From contig JAPYWM010000001.1 of assembly GCA_028276345.1 (NCBI GenBank), positions 1 to 45,594 on the forward strand: a stretch of 45,594 nt of DNA. Direction: 5' to 3'. The notes under the pieces were generated by a model, which did not search any database, was not told the origin of the DNA, and worked only from the letters and a program-made list of their open reading frames with translations. Below, piece by piece: positions 6,985-14,968 of this stretch (positions within the stretch are counted from its first letter, which is position 1; each line of letters starts with the position of its first letter). This stretch comes from Sphingobacterium sp. (lineage in GTDB: Bacteria; Bacteroidota; Bacteroidia; SpSt-205). The position numbers and the translations under genes are program-made.

Positions 6985-9615
6985 TTAGCGGGACTGGGGC
7001 CGATTTTGCGCGAAGAAAGCTGCGTACTCATGTAGGCGCTTCTGGGTGTAGGCGATGCGGAAGTTAGACTGCGTAATGGGGAAAATATCCTGATTAGGCC
7101 GAAGTTGAAGATTCTGGAACCAGGGCTGGGATGCTATCGTAGAGATGTAGGCATCTGCTGCGCGATAATCACTAAACTGCGCAATGTATGCTAAGTGATA
7201 GCTCTGCTCGTACAGGAATACGACGACGTTTAGGCGGCTGTCGGCGAAGGCGGTCTGGTGGGTACGGGATAGATGCTGTTTGAGGTCATCGCTGCTAATG
7301 CGGTCTTTTGGCACGAGGAGGAGCACGAGGATGGGCTCATTGCTGCGGGGTTCCAGCGAGAAGGGAGTACTGCTGCTGGAGACAGATGAAGGCGGGGTAG
7401 GAGCGGTGGCACTGGGGGCTGCGGGAGTGGGGTTGGCTTCGGCGAGGAGCTGGGTCTGGCCTTTTTCTAAGCGGGCGAGGAGTTTCTGCGCAGTGGGGGT
7501 ACAGGGGGCTTGCGGGAAGTTCTGTATCAAGAGGCGCAGGTGGGCCTTGGCTTCCTCGTAGTTTTGGAGGTGGGTCAGCGCTGCAGCTAACAGATATCGG
7601 ATGGCGGGCTCAGAAGCGGTTTTTTCCCAGCGGTTTTGCGTAACTTTTGCAAAGCCTACTACTGTCTCATACTCCTCCCGTTCATAGGCTTCCAGGAGGG
7701 CGGCGTGAATGTCCTCTACGGTGCTTTTTTCGTCTAAGCGGCGGCCGCCTCTGAGGCGCTGGGCATACTCGGAGTCCGGGTAGCGGGAAAGAAGCTCTTG
7801 CTTAGGCTTTTCAGCTTCTAGGGTGCCGGCGGCTAGGACATACAGGCCATACAGGGCCGGCGCTTGGGCCTCGCTGCGATGTGGGAGCCGATGATAAAGC
7901 CAAGTGTATGTTTTTTTAGCGGAGTCGGGCCGCTGGAAGGCCTCTTGGTAAAGCTGGGCTAAAAGTAGCGCAGAAGTGATGAGGGAGTCTTCGAGGGCCC
8001 GTTTTTGGGTGGGCGATTGGGGGATAGTGGCGCGCAGCTGCCGTTTGAGGAGAGCGACTTTCTGGGGGGTGAGGGCAGCTGGGTCATCCGGCCAGACGAC
8101 CTTAGTGGAGTCGGATTCGCTGGTGCTTTTTGGTGTCTCGCCGGAGGTGGCGGAGGTGGTAGCAACTGTCGTTTTCTGGCGGCGGCGCCAGTGGTCTTCA
8201 TCGGGACGGTCTCCCCACTGCCGCTTGAACTCCTGCTTCCCCTGTGATACCAGCATGGGATTGTCAAAGTAGAATCCCCCTCCCGAACCGCCCTGCCTCT
8301 GCTGGAGGAGGGGATTGGGCGACGTAGCAGACGCTTCCTGCGTCTGAGCTTGCTGGCGGGCCTTTTCCGCAGCTCGGCGGCTCACCTCGCTTTGAATATA
8401 CGCTTCTAAGGCCCGATCCAGCTCTTCTGGCGAGAGCCTGCTGAGCGTGAGGAGACTATCGTACAGCCGCACTTCCGTTCGCAGCCGGCCATATTCCTGA
8501 AAGCGGCTCTGCACGGCTTTTATTTCTGGGGCGCGGGGGTGCTTCTCAGGAATCAATGTAGCCGCCGAATCATAATGCTTCTGCGCTGAGGAGAGGTCCT
8601 GATACTGCATGAAGTAAAGATTACCTGCCTCATAATGGGCCAACGCCCGAGCAGGTGAGTTTCCGGCACTGCCGGCTTTCTTAAAGTAAGCAAGGGCGGT
8701 TTCGTAGTTTTTACTTTCCAGGGCAATGTGCCCCAGACGATAGTAAATCTGGTCCCGGTAATCTTCGTAGCGGGCTTGCTGGGCCATGCGCTCCAGTCGC
8801 CGGATGAGGCGCGGGTCCCGGGAGCCCGCTAAGAGACTTTTCTGTAACTGCGCCTGAAAAGTGAGCTGATTTGTGGGGTTGAGACGCACAACTTTCTGAA
8901 ACGCTTGTAAAGCAGCATCCGGCTTGTTCTGCTCTAAATAAAGCTGCCCCAAAAGATAAAAAGCCCGGGCCCGCCGGATACGGCTATTCAGCTTGCCGGC
9001 GCTCCGCTCTAAAAACTTTATTGCCAAAGCAGGTTCACCCTTATCAATCAGCGCTTGTGCTAAGAGCGCATCAGCCTCTGCGCGTAGCTGTTTCGGGACT
9101 TCTTTTGCGGGCATTTTGAGAATTTCCGTCAGACGCGTCTCAGCCCGAAAGGGATTATTGTCGTGAAGGGCCGCATAAGCTTCCCACCAGTACACCTTTG
9201 ACCGCAGGGGGGTCTTCGGAAAAGCACTCAGGACGTAGGTGAAATTCTGTTCAGCATTTGGGAGATTGCTTCGCAAAACCCAGCACTGACCAATCAGCGT
9301 TCGGCAATCGTCAATATACTTGCCATTCTTGTGGCGAAAGATAATCACCTCGCACTTTTTAGTGGCTTCTTCTAAGCGGCCATAATGTTCTCGGGCAACA
9401 GCGGGGTCGATGAGGGGAAAGACCCGGACATAGCCTTCGGTGGGGTCGGGCGTTTTGAGTTCTATCTCGGCCTGAGCGGTACGAAAGCGCTTATCGGCGT
9501 GGTAGTAGCCATTGAAGTAGGAGACGAATGTATGATAGTTCCGGGCGAGGAAGTTCTGACGCTCGGCGCCGCAGCCCAAAATCAGGAGCACCAGCAAGAG
9601 GCCGCCGTACCGCAT
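6985..9615 (-). CDS. porW: PorW/SprE-like TPR lipoprotein of type IX secretion
   Basis: An 876-residue protein starting with the lipoprotein signal MRYGGLLLVLLILGC (lipidated Cys15). NFLARNYHTFVSYFNGYYH follows, and then the region with IIFRHKNGKYIDDCRTLIGQ, resembling the opening of PorW/SprE proteins. Many TPR helices follow (for example AFYLLGQLYLEQNKPDAALQ and YYRLGHIALESKNYETALAY), then a low-complexity Ser/Thr/Pro linker and a C-terminal alpha/beta domain. Length also fits PorW/SprE, a periplasm-facing lipoprotein needed for type IX secretion and gliding in Bacteroidota. The ATG at 9615 is chosen because it begins the signal peptide; the open frame upstream has no such feature. A TACCTTTG box stands 24 nt upstream. 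Orthology should be confirmed by profile search. Confidence 0.78.
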   Translation of the reverse strand: MRYGGLLLVLLILGCGAERQNFLARNYHTFVSYFNGYYHADKRFRTAQAEIELKTPDPTEGYVRVFPLIDPAVAREHYGRLEEATKKCEVIIFRHKNGKYIDDCRTLIGQCWVLRSNLPNAEQNFTYVLSAFPKTPLRSKVYWWEAYAALHDNNPFRAETRLTEILKMPAKEVPKQLRAEADALLAQALIDKGEPALAIKFLERSAGKLNSRIRRARAFYLLGQLYLEQNKPDAALQAFQKVVRLNPTNQLTFQAQLQKSLLAGSRDPRLIRRLERMAQQARYEDYRDQIYYRLGHIALESKNYETALAYFKKAGSAGNSPARALAHYEAGNLYFMQYQDLSSAQKHYDSAATLIPEKHPRAPEIKAVQSRFQEYGRLRTEVRLYDSLLTLSRLSPEELDRALEAYIQSEVSRRAAEKARQQAQTQEASATSPNPLLQQRQGGSGGGFYFDNPMLVSQGKQEFKRQWGDRPDEDHWRRRQKTTVATTSATSGETPKSTSESDSTKVVWPDDPAALTPQKVALLKRQLRATIPQSPTQKRALEDSLITSALLLAQLYQEAFQRPDSAKKTYTWLYHRLPHRSEAQAPALYGLYVLAAGTLEAEKPKQELLSRYPDSEYAQRLRGGRRLDEKSTVEDIHAALLEAYEREEYETVVGFAKVTQNRWEKTASEPAIRYLLAAALTHLQNYEEAKAHLRLLIQNFPQAPCTPTAQKLLARLEKGQTQLLAEANPTPAAPSATAPTPPSSVSSSSTPFSLEPRSNEPILVLLLVPKDRISSDDLKQHLSRTHQTAFADSRLNVVVFLYEQSYHLAYIAQFSDYRAADAYISTIASQPWFQNLQLRPNQDIFPITQSNFRIAYTQKRLHEYAAFFAQNRPQSR

Positions 9616-9639
9616 CCGCAATAGAAGAAGCCAGATGTT

Positions 9640-9647
9640 CAAAGGTA
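9640..9647 (-). promoter_or_regulatory. -7 promoter box TACCTTTG for porW
   Basis: A perfect TAnnTTTG match on the minus strand, ending 24 nt before the porW ATG. This is one of the few units here with a real, short 5' leader. Confidence 0.55.
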
Positions 9648-9801
9648 AGAAAAAGAAGCGATAGGCGGTGCATGTAGTGACAGCGCCGCCTCCTGCCACT
9701 CCTCGGCATCCCCCTTTGCGCAGCACTCGGCCGCCATTCTGCAAGCAACCCGCTGAATACCTGGTAAGGGGCCTCTCCCCCCCCGCTCTCCTACCGCCCT
9801 A

Positions 9802-9809
9802 TTATTTTG
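9802..9809 (+). promoter_or_regulatory. Near-consensus -7 box TTATTTTG for the photolyase/carotenoid operon
   Basis: TTATTTTG has one mismatch to TAnnTTTG and ends 5 nt before the ATG at 9815. No other candidate promoter stands before the operon that runs to 19090. Confidence 0.45.
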
Positions 9810-9814
9810 TTTAG

Positions 9815-11305
9815 ATGCTCGTGCGAAAAGTAGCTATCTGGCTTTTGCATGATCTGCGTCTGCATGATCATCCCGCTCTGCAGGCGGCTTTAGCGGATGG
9901 AGCTGAAGCGCTCTCTTTCGTGTATGTGTGGGGGCCGCCTCATCTGAGCTGGGGTACTTTTAGTTATCCAGCCCCTTATCCGGCCTCTCGGCGCTTGCAT
10001 CCCCTGCGAGAACGCTTTCTGATAGAGAGCCTGCTGGACCTGTCGGCGCGGATTCGCCCTGCGGCACTGTATATCTTACAGGGGGAGCCGCACGAGGTTT
10101 TGCCCCGATGGGCCGCCGAAAAAGGCATCTCTGCCCTTTATGCGCACACGGAAATAGCCCCCGAAGAAAAACGTTATCAGGCCGCCGTTCAAAAAGCGCT
10201 CCAAGCGCACGGCATTCCGCTTAAGCTCGTGGAAGGGAACGCCCTTTACGAAGAGGCCCAGCTCCCTTTCCCGGTGGAGAGTCTGCCGTTTCTCTTTACG
10301 CGGTTTCGGCAGTTAATGGAGCGGCATGCAACTGTCAAAAGCCCTTTGCCCTCGCCGGCTACCCTGCCGCCCTGGCCCGAAACCGAACCCACTGGGTTGG
10401 ACTTCCTCAAAGCGCACCTGCAAACCCTCCCCCCCCCGCCTGAGCGCGCCTTCGTCTGGCAAGGTGGTGAAACGGCTGGCCTCAAACGCCTCCAGGATTA
10501 CCTCAGCGGCCCCGTTTTCACCTACAAGCAAACCCGGAATAACTTCTTGGGGGAAAACTTCAGCAGTCGGCTTTCGCCCTATTTAGCGCTGGGGTGTCTC
10601 TCCCCCCGACAGGTCTATGCCCTGCTGCGCGAGGCTGAAAAGCAGCATGGCGCCAATGAGTCTACCTACTGGCTCTTCTTTGAGCTTTTGTGGCGGGAAT
10701 ACTTCCGCTGGCTTCTCAAAAAAGAAAAAGGGCGGTTTTTTGCTGCGGGGGGCCTCAGAGACATGCATATCCCCTGGCAGCAGGATGAGAAGCTCTTCAC
10801 GGCTTGGGTGGAGGGCCGTACTGGCTACCCTATCGTGGATGCGGCCATGCGCGAGCTAAAGTCCACGGCTTGGACGTCTAATCGGGCCAGGCAGATTGTG
10901 GCGAGCGTCTTCACCAAAAACCTCCTGATGGATTGGCGGTGGGGGGCGAGTTACTTTGAGACGGCGCTCATAGACTACGATACAGCCAGCAACTGGGGAA
11001 ACTGGCTCTATCAGGCGGGGGTCGGGACAGATGGGCGGGGCTTCCGGTGGTTCGATCCGGTGCGGCAGGCCCGTCTCTACGACGCCGAAGCGACTTATAT
11101 CAAGACATGGCTGCCCGAGCTGCGGAGCCTTTCGCACACGGAGGCGTACTTCCCTACTCCGCAAGTTCGCCAGCGGGTAGGCTATCCCGCCCCTATTGTA
11201 GAGTGGCAGCCCAGTCTCCAGCGCGCCAAAGACACCTGGTACCGCGCCCTACGCGGCGAACCTACGGGTAACCAGCTCCTTCGCCTCCGGGCCGATGAGG
11301 ACTGA
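9815..11305 (+). CDS. Cryptochrome-DASH / photolyase family flavoprotein
   Basis: A 496-residue protein with an N-terminal antenna-chromophore Rossmann domain (VAIWLLHDLRLHDHPAL) and a C-terminal helical FAD domain. The FAD domain contains TYWLFFELLWREYFRW, the conserved WTSNRARQIVASVF, then LIDYDTASNWGNWLYQAGVG. These and the length fit the DASH subfamily, whose members repair cyclobutane pyrimidine dimers mainly in single-stranded DNA and may act as blue-light sensors. The ATG at 9815 lies 5 nt after a promoter box. It overlaps the crtB-cruF fusion by 11 nt and so is the first gene of the carotenoid operon, which ties light-damage repair to photoprotective pigment. Confidence 0.92.
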   Translation: MLVRKVAIWLLHDLRLHDHPALQAALADGAEALSFVYVWGPPHLSWGTFSYPAPYPASRRLHPLRERFLIESLLDLSARIRPAALYILQGEPHEVLPRWAAEKGISALYAHTEIAPEEKRYQAAVQKALQAHGIPLKLVEGNALYEEAQLPFPVESLPFLFTRFRQLMERHATVKSPLPSPATLPPWPETEPTGLDFLKAHLQTLPPPPERAFVWQGGETAGLKRLQDYLSGPVFTYKQTRNNFLGENFSSRLSPYLALGCLSPRQVYALLREAEKQHGANESTYWLFFELLWREYFRWLLKKEKGRFFAAGGLRDMHIPWQQDEKLFTAWVEGRTGYPIVDAAMRELKSTAWTSNRARQIVASVFTKNLLMDWRWGASYFETALIDYDTASNWGNWLYQAGVGTDGRGFRWFDPVRQARLYDAEATYIKTWLPELRSLSHTEAYFPTPQVRQRVGYPAPIVEWQPSLQRAKDTWYRALRGEPTGNQLLRLRADED

Positions 11306-12911
11306 ATCTCACGCTACCCTCTCCCCACTCTCCGTAGAAGCCTCCTACCAGCACGCCGAGGCCCTCACGCGCCAGTATGCGCGCACGTTTTACTTTGCTT
11401 CGGCCCTGCTGCCCCCAGCCCAGCGCAAACACGCCTATGCCATCTATGCCTTTTGTCGAACGGCCGATAGCCTCGTAGATGAAGCTGAGGAAGGCCACGC
11501 CAAAGAAGACATTCAGGCGCGCCTCTCTGAGCTAAGACGTTTCGTGCAGGCGCCACATACTTTCGTGCCCGATTACCCTTGGGCACGGGCGTTTCAGGAG
11601 ACCCTTTCAGCCCTTGCCGTTCCCGTGCATCTCTTCGTGGAGCTCCTGAATGGCGTGGAAATGGATCTCTACAAAAGCCGCTATGCCACGTTTGCGGAGC
11701 TTTACTTGTATTGCTATCGGGTGGCGGGGGTCGTGGGCCAAATGATGTGTTATGTGTACGGCCTGACGGACGAAGCCAGCCTCTCTTATGCCGAAAAGCT
11801 CGGCGTAGCCATGCAGCTCACGAACATCCTCCGCGATGTAGGGGAAGACTGGGGGCGGGGGCGATTGTATATCCCAGAGGATGCGCTTCGGAAGTTTGGG
11901 GTATCGGAGGCCGAGATAGGCGCTAAACAGGCCACTCCAGCTTACGAAGCGCTCATCCGAGATCAGATTGCGCAGGCTCGCGCCTATTATCGGGAGGCTG
12001 CACCGGGCATCGCGCGTATTCCTTCTGTGCCGATTCGGCTTACTACGCTGGTCATGGCCCGCCTGTATGAGGGCATCCTGGATAAGCTGGAAAAACATCC
12101 TGCCCAGAACCTCACGCAGCGCACCGCCCTTTCCCGCTTGGAAAAGTACCTTCTGACGGGGCAAACTTTTCTGGGGCTGACACCTGTGGGCAGTAAACCC
12201 CTTCCTGCTTTTTACCGGCTGGCGGTGGCTTTCCTACTCCTGCTCACGCCGTTTGCGGTGGTGGATACGCTGACGGGGGCTTTTGCTGGGATGGCCGGGC
12301 TTACTGATAGTCTGTATCTGCTTTTGTGGGGTGGGGCAGGGGCTTATCTCGTGGCGGTCCGCCAAGCTACCTTGTGGAAAGCCTGGGCCTTGAGCACCCT
12401 CTTAGGATATGGCATCGAGCTGATAGGCACGCAAACAGGGTATCCCTTTGGGCCGTACCGCTATACGGACGTCCTGCGGCCGCAGGTGCTGGGGGTTCCG
12501 GTAGCCATAGCGATAGCGTGGGGGAGCTTAGTGGGGCTATGGGGTCTCCTTGGGCCGCAAGGTCGCCTTAAACGAGCCCTCTGGGTAGCTATCGGCGCGG
12601 TCGCGACGGACGTTCTCTTAGAGCCGTATGCCACCGCTATCCGGGGTTACTGGCAGTGGGAGACACCTGCGATCCCCCTCGCTAACTACCTCTCCTGGGG
12701 CGTCTTTGCCGCTTTGCTCAGCTTGCTTTATCCCCGTCGTACCGCCTTGCAGGCTACTTACCCGGATGTGCTATTTAACCTGGGGCGTGTGCTTCTCTTT
12801 CTCCTGGTGCTGCTCCTTCTCGTAGCGAATCTGGTGCAGGGGCAGCAGGTTTTCATCAGCTTCATCGCTGCCATCACCATAGTCATCCTGCTTTTATGGC
12901 GTCGTATCTGA
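11295..12911 (+). CDS. Phytoene synthase fused to CruF-type carotenoid hydratase
   Basis: A 538-residue two-domain protein. Residues 15-290 are phytoene synthase (CrtB), which condenses two geranylgeranyl-PP; both Mg-binding DxxxD motifs are intact (D58-D62 in RTADSLVDE, D181-D185 in DVGEDWGRGRLYIP). After a short linker near 295-303, residues 305-538 form a polytopic membrane domain with GYGIELIGTQTGYPFGPYRY, VAIAIAWGS and PLANYLSWGVFAAL. These match the CruF family of carotenoid 1',2'-hydratases, which add water to the psi end of a carotenoid. The frame is continuous with no stop or shift, so the fusion is real in this sequence. It overlaps the photolyase by 11 nt and crtYc by 16 nt. Confidence 0.88.
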   Translation: MRTESHATLSPLSVEASYQHAEALTRQYARTFYFASALLPPAQRKHAYAIYAFCRTADSLVDEAEEGHAKEDIQARLSELRRFVQAPHTFVPDYPWARAFQETLSALAVPVHLFVELLNGVEMDLYKSRYATFAELYLYCYRVAGVVGQMMCYVYGLTDEASLSYAEKLGVAMQLTNILRDVGEDWGRGRLYIPEDALRKFGVSEAEIGAKQATPAYEALIRDQIAQARAYYREAAPGIARIPSVPIRLTTLVMARLYEGILDKLEKHPAQNLTQRTALSRLEKYLLTGQTFLGLTPVGSKPLPAFYRLAVAFLLLLTPFAVVDTLTGAFAGMAGLTDSLYLLLWGGAGAYLVAVRQATLWKAWALSTLLGYGIELIGTQTGYPFGPYRYTDVLRPQVLGVPVAIAIAWGSLVGLWGLLGPQGRLKRALWVAIGAVATDVLLEPYATAIRGYWQWETPAIPLANYLSWGVFAALLSLLYPRRTALQATYPDVLFNLGRVLLFLLVLLLLVANLVQGQQVFISFIAAITIVILLLWRRI

Positions 12912-13210
12912 TAGCACTCCTGCTGGCCTTTGCGGGGCCTTTTCTGCTAAGCTTCCACTGGAATGTGCGAAAGGCTATCTGGTCGTGTCCGCGCCGGCTC
13001 GTTTGGAGTTTGTTACTCATGAGCGTACCTTTCTGGGTGTGGGACGTAGCAGTTACGAGTCGCGGGCATTGGAGCTTTTCGGAGGCCCATACCCTGCCGT
13101 TCCGCTTAGGGCTTTTACCCATAGAAGAGTGGCTCTTTTTCCCGGTGGTAGGGTTCATTGCGATTTTTCTGTGGGAAGTGGTGGGCTATTATCAGCGTCG
13201 GCATGCCTGA
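12896..13210 (+). CDS. crtYc: Lycopene beta-cyclase subunit C (CrtYc)
   Basis: A 104-residue membrane protein with three hydrophobic helices. It carries the CarR/CrtYc pattern: RLVWSLLLMSVPFWVWD, GHWSF and the acidic catalytic motif PIEEWLFF. With CrtYd it forms the heterodimeric cyclase that closes a beta-ionone ring on lycopene or a related end group. The ATG at 12896 lies inside the end of the crtB-cruF fusion, and the stop overlaps the crtYd start as ATGCCTGA. Split cyclases of this kind are known in Actinobacteria and some Bacteroidota. Confidence 0.85.
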   Translation: MASYLIALLLAFAGPFLLSFHWNVRKAIWSCPRRLVWSLLLMSVPFWVWDVAVTSRGHWSFSEAHTLPFRLGLLPIEEWLFFPVVGFIAIFLWEVVGYYQRRHA

Positions 13211-13514
13211 GTATACCCTTTTGACGGCGGTAGCCCTAATGGTTGCCATTGGGATAGACCTGTGGGTGCTGCGGACGGGACTGGTGGGCACTCGGCGCTT
13301 TTGGCTGACGGTGCTGGCTATTATACCGGGTAAGCTCCTCCTGAATGGCTACCTCACCGCTGTACCTATCGTACTGTATCACAAACCCCACTACCTCGGC
13401 ATTCGGGTGGGCAGCATCCCGGTGGAGGATTTCTTTTACATGCTGGCGATAGTGCTTTTAGTGCTTAGCCTGTGGGAAAAGCTGAAAAGCGTATGTCGCG
13501 CCGGCTTGTCGTGA
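13203..13514 (+). CDS. crtYd: Lycopene beta-cyclase subunit D (CrtYd)
   Basis: A 103-residue membrane protein with three hydrophobic helices and the second cyclase motif IPVEDFFYM. The start is the ATG at 13203 (MPEYTLLTAVAL). An in-frame ATG at 13158 lies deep inside crtYc and would add residues unlike the family. Overlap with crtYc is 8 nt and with crtD 22 nt, suggesting translational coupling of the two cyclase halves. Confidence 0.85.
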   Translation: MPEYTLLTAVALMVAIGIDLWVLRTGLVGTRRFWLTVLAIIPGKLLLNGYLTAVPIVLYHKPHYLGIRVGSIPVEDFFYMLAIVLLVLSLWEKLKSVCRAGLS

Positions 13515-14968
13515 TTGGCGGGGGCATAGCGGGGCTGAGTGCGGCCCTTACCGCTGCTCGTCGGGGCTTTCGCGTCACGCTTTTGGAAAAGAATCGCTCC
13601 TTAGGCGGCAAACTCCATGAGCGCTGGGTCGGCCCTTACCGCTTTGATGCCGGGCCTTCGCTGGTTACCTTCCCCCACTTTTTTGAGGAGATGCTGGGGG
13701 TGGGCCGGCTCACCTTTCAGAGCGTAGAGCCGCATACCCACTACTTTTTCCCGGATGGGCTGGCGCTTACGCTGTATCATGATGCTGAGCGGCAGGCGGA
13801 GGAGATAGGGACGAAGTTAGGCGCTGAGGCGGTGGGCCGGTGGCAAAACTACCTCACCTACGCCCGGAGACTCTATGAGCGTGCTGCCCCGGTGTTTTTG
13901 CAGCTGCCTATTCACGATGTGGGTACCCTGCTCCGAAGTGCGCTTTTCTGGCGGCACTTGCCCTACTTGCCGCTAATAGACGGGCACCGACGGATGCATG
14001 AGGCTGCTGAAAAAATTTTACGCTATGCGCCCTTAGTGCAGATTGCTGATCGCTACAGCACCTTTGTGGGTGGCAATCCCTATACGCTCCCGGCCACTTT
14101 TCACCTGATCAGTTGGGTAGAAAACGGCCTGGGAAACCATCACATTAAGGGCGGGCTTTACCAGATCGTGCGTGCTTTTGAGGAGGCCTTACAAGAGGCG
14201 GGTGTAACGATTTTCTTAGAGACGCCGGCCCGTCGGATTCACCTGCGGGGGGAGCGCCCAGCTGCCGTTGAGACCCACAATGGCCTTATTGATGCAGACG
14301 CCATCATCGTGGCCACTGATCACACGTATGCCCAGCAGAGCCTTCTGGGCCGAAAGACTTATCCTACGCCTAAACAAAGCCTGTCTGGTTTAGTGTTTTT
14401 GTGGGGTGTGGAGGGGGTCTCGCCCTTTGGGCATCACAACATCTTATTTAGTGGGGACTATGCGGGGGAGTTTGCGGCGATTGCGGCTGGGCGGCTGGAT
14501 TATGAACCGACGGTGTATGTGTGCATCTCGGCGCGGACGGATTCGGCGGATGCGCCAGCCGGGAGCGAAAACTGGTTCGTTCTGCTGAATGTGCCGCCTG
14601 TAGGTTCGGCCTGGCGGGAGGAGGATACGATGCGGTTTCGAGAGCGGGCGATAAGGCGGATAAGGCAGGTGTGGGGGGCATTTGCGCCGGAGCGGATACG
14701 GGCGGAGGCGGTGATTACGCCGGCGGAGTGGGCGAGCATGCATTACAGTACGGGCGGAAGCCTCTATGGCATGGCGCCGGAGGGGATACTGGCCGCTTTT
14801 CGCCGGCCAGCCAACCGCGACCCTTATGTCAAGGGCCTTTATTATGCCAGTGGTACGGTTCACCCCGGCGGTGGCCTCCCCCTTTCTCTCAAGTCCGGTC
14901 AAATAGCTGCACACCTCGCCGCACAAGATTTGTTATCAGAGCGCATATGGGTAAAAAAGTCGTCATAA
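13493..14968 (+). CDS. crtD: CrtD-like 1-hydroxycarotenoid 3,4-desaturase
   Basis: A 491-residue FAD-dependent CrtI-family oxidoreductase. The dinucleotide motif is VVIGGGIAGLSAAL at the N terminus, followed by GGKLHERWVGPYRFDAGPSL. The C-terminal FAD segment is GLYYASGTVHPGGGLPLSL. The central HHNILFSGDYAGEFAAI resembles CrtD rather than phytoene desaturase. CrtD introduces a 3,4 double bond after C-1 hydroxylation, which suits the CruF domain two genes upstream. ATG 13493 (MSRRLVVIGGG) is preferred over a GTG at 13472. Discrimination from other CrtI-family desaturases and ketolases needs a phylogeny. Confidence 0.75.
   Translation: MSRRLVVIGGGIAGLSAALTAARRGFRVTLLEKNRSLGGKLHERWVGPYRFDAGPSLVTFPHFFEEMLGVGRLTFQSVEPHTHYFFPDGLALTLYHDAERQAEEIGTKLGAEAVGRWQNYLTYARRLYERAAPVFLQLPIHDVGTLLRSALFWRHLPYLPLIDGHRRMHEAAEKILRYAPLVQIADRYSTFVGGNPYTLPATFHLISWVENGLGNHHIKGGLYQIVRAFEEALQEAGVTIFLETPARRIHLRGERPAAVETHNGLIDADAIIVATDHTYAQQSLLGRKTYPTPKQSLSGLVFLWGVEGVSPFGHHNILFSGDYAGEFAAIAAGRLDYEPTVYVCISARTDSADAPAGSENWFVLLNVPPVGSAWREEDTMRFRERAIRRIRQVWGAFAPERIRAEAVITPAEWASMHYSTGGSLYGMAPEGILAAFRRPANRDPYVKGLYYASGTVHPGGGLPLSLKSGQIAAHLAAQDLLSERIWVKKSS

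Noticed and set aside
14521..14946. An open frame that extends crtI upstream by about 140 codons
   Set aside because: It runs through the end of crtD in another frame, has shadow-like composition (Gly/Ala/Asp-rich), and CrtI begins naturally at MGKKVVIIGAG (14947).
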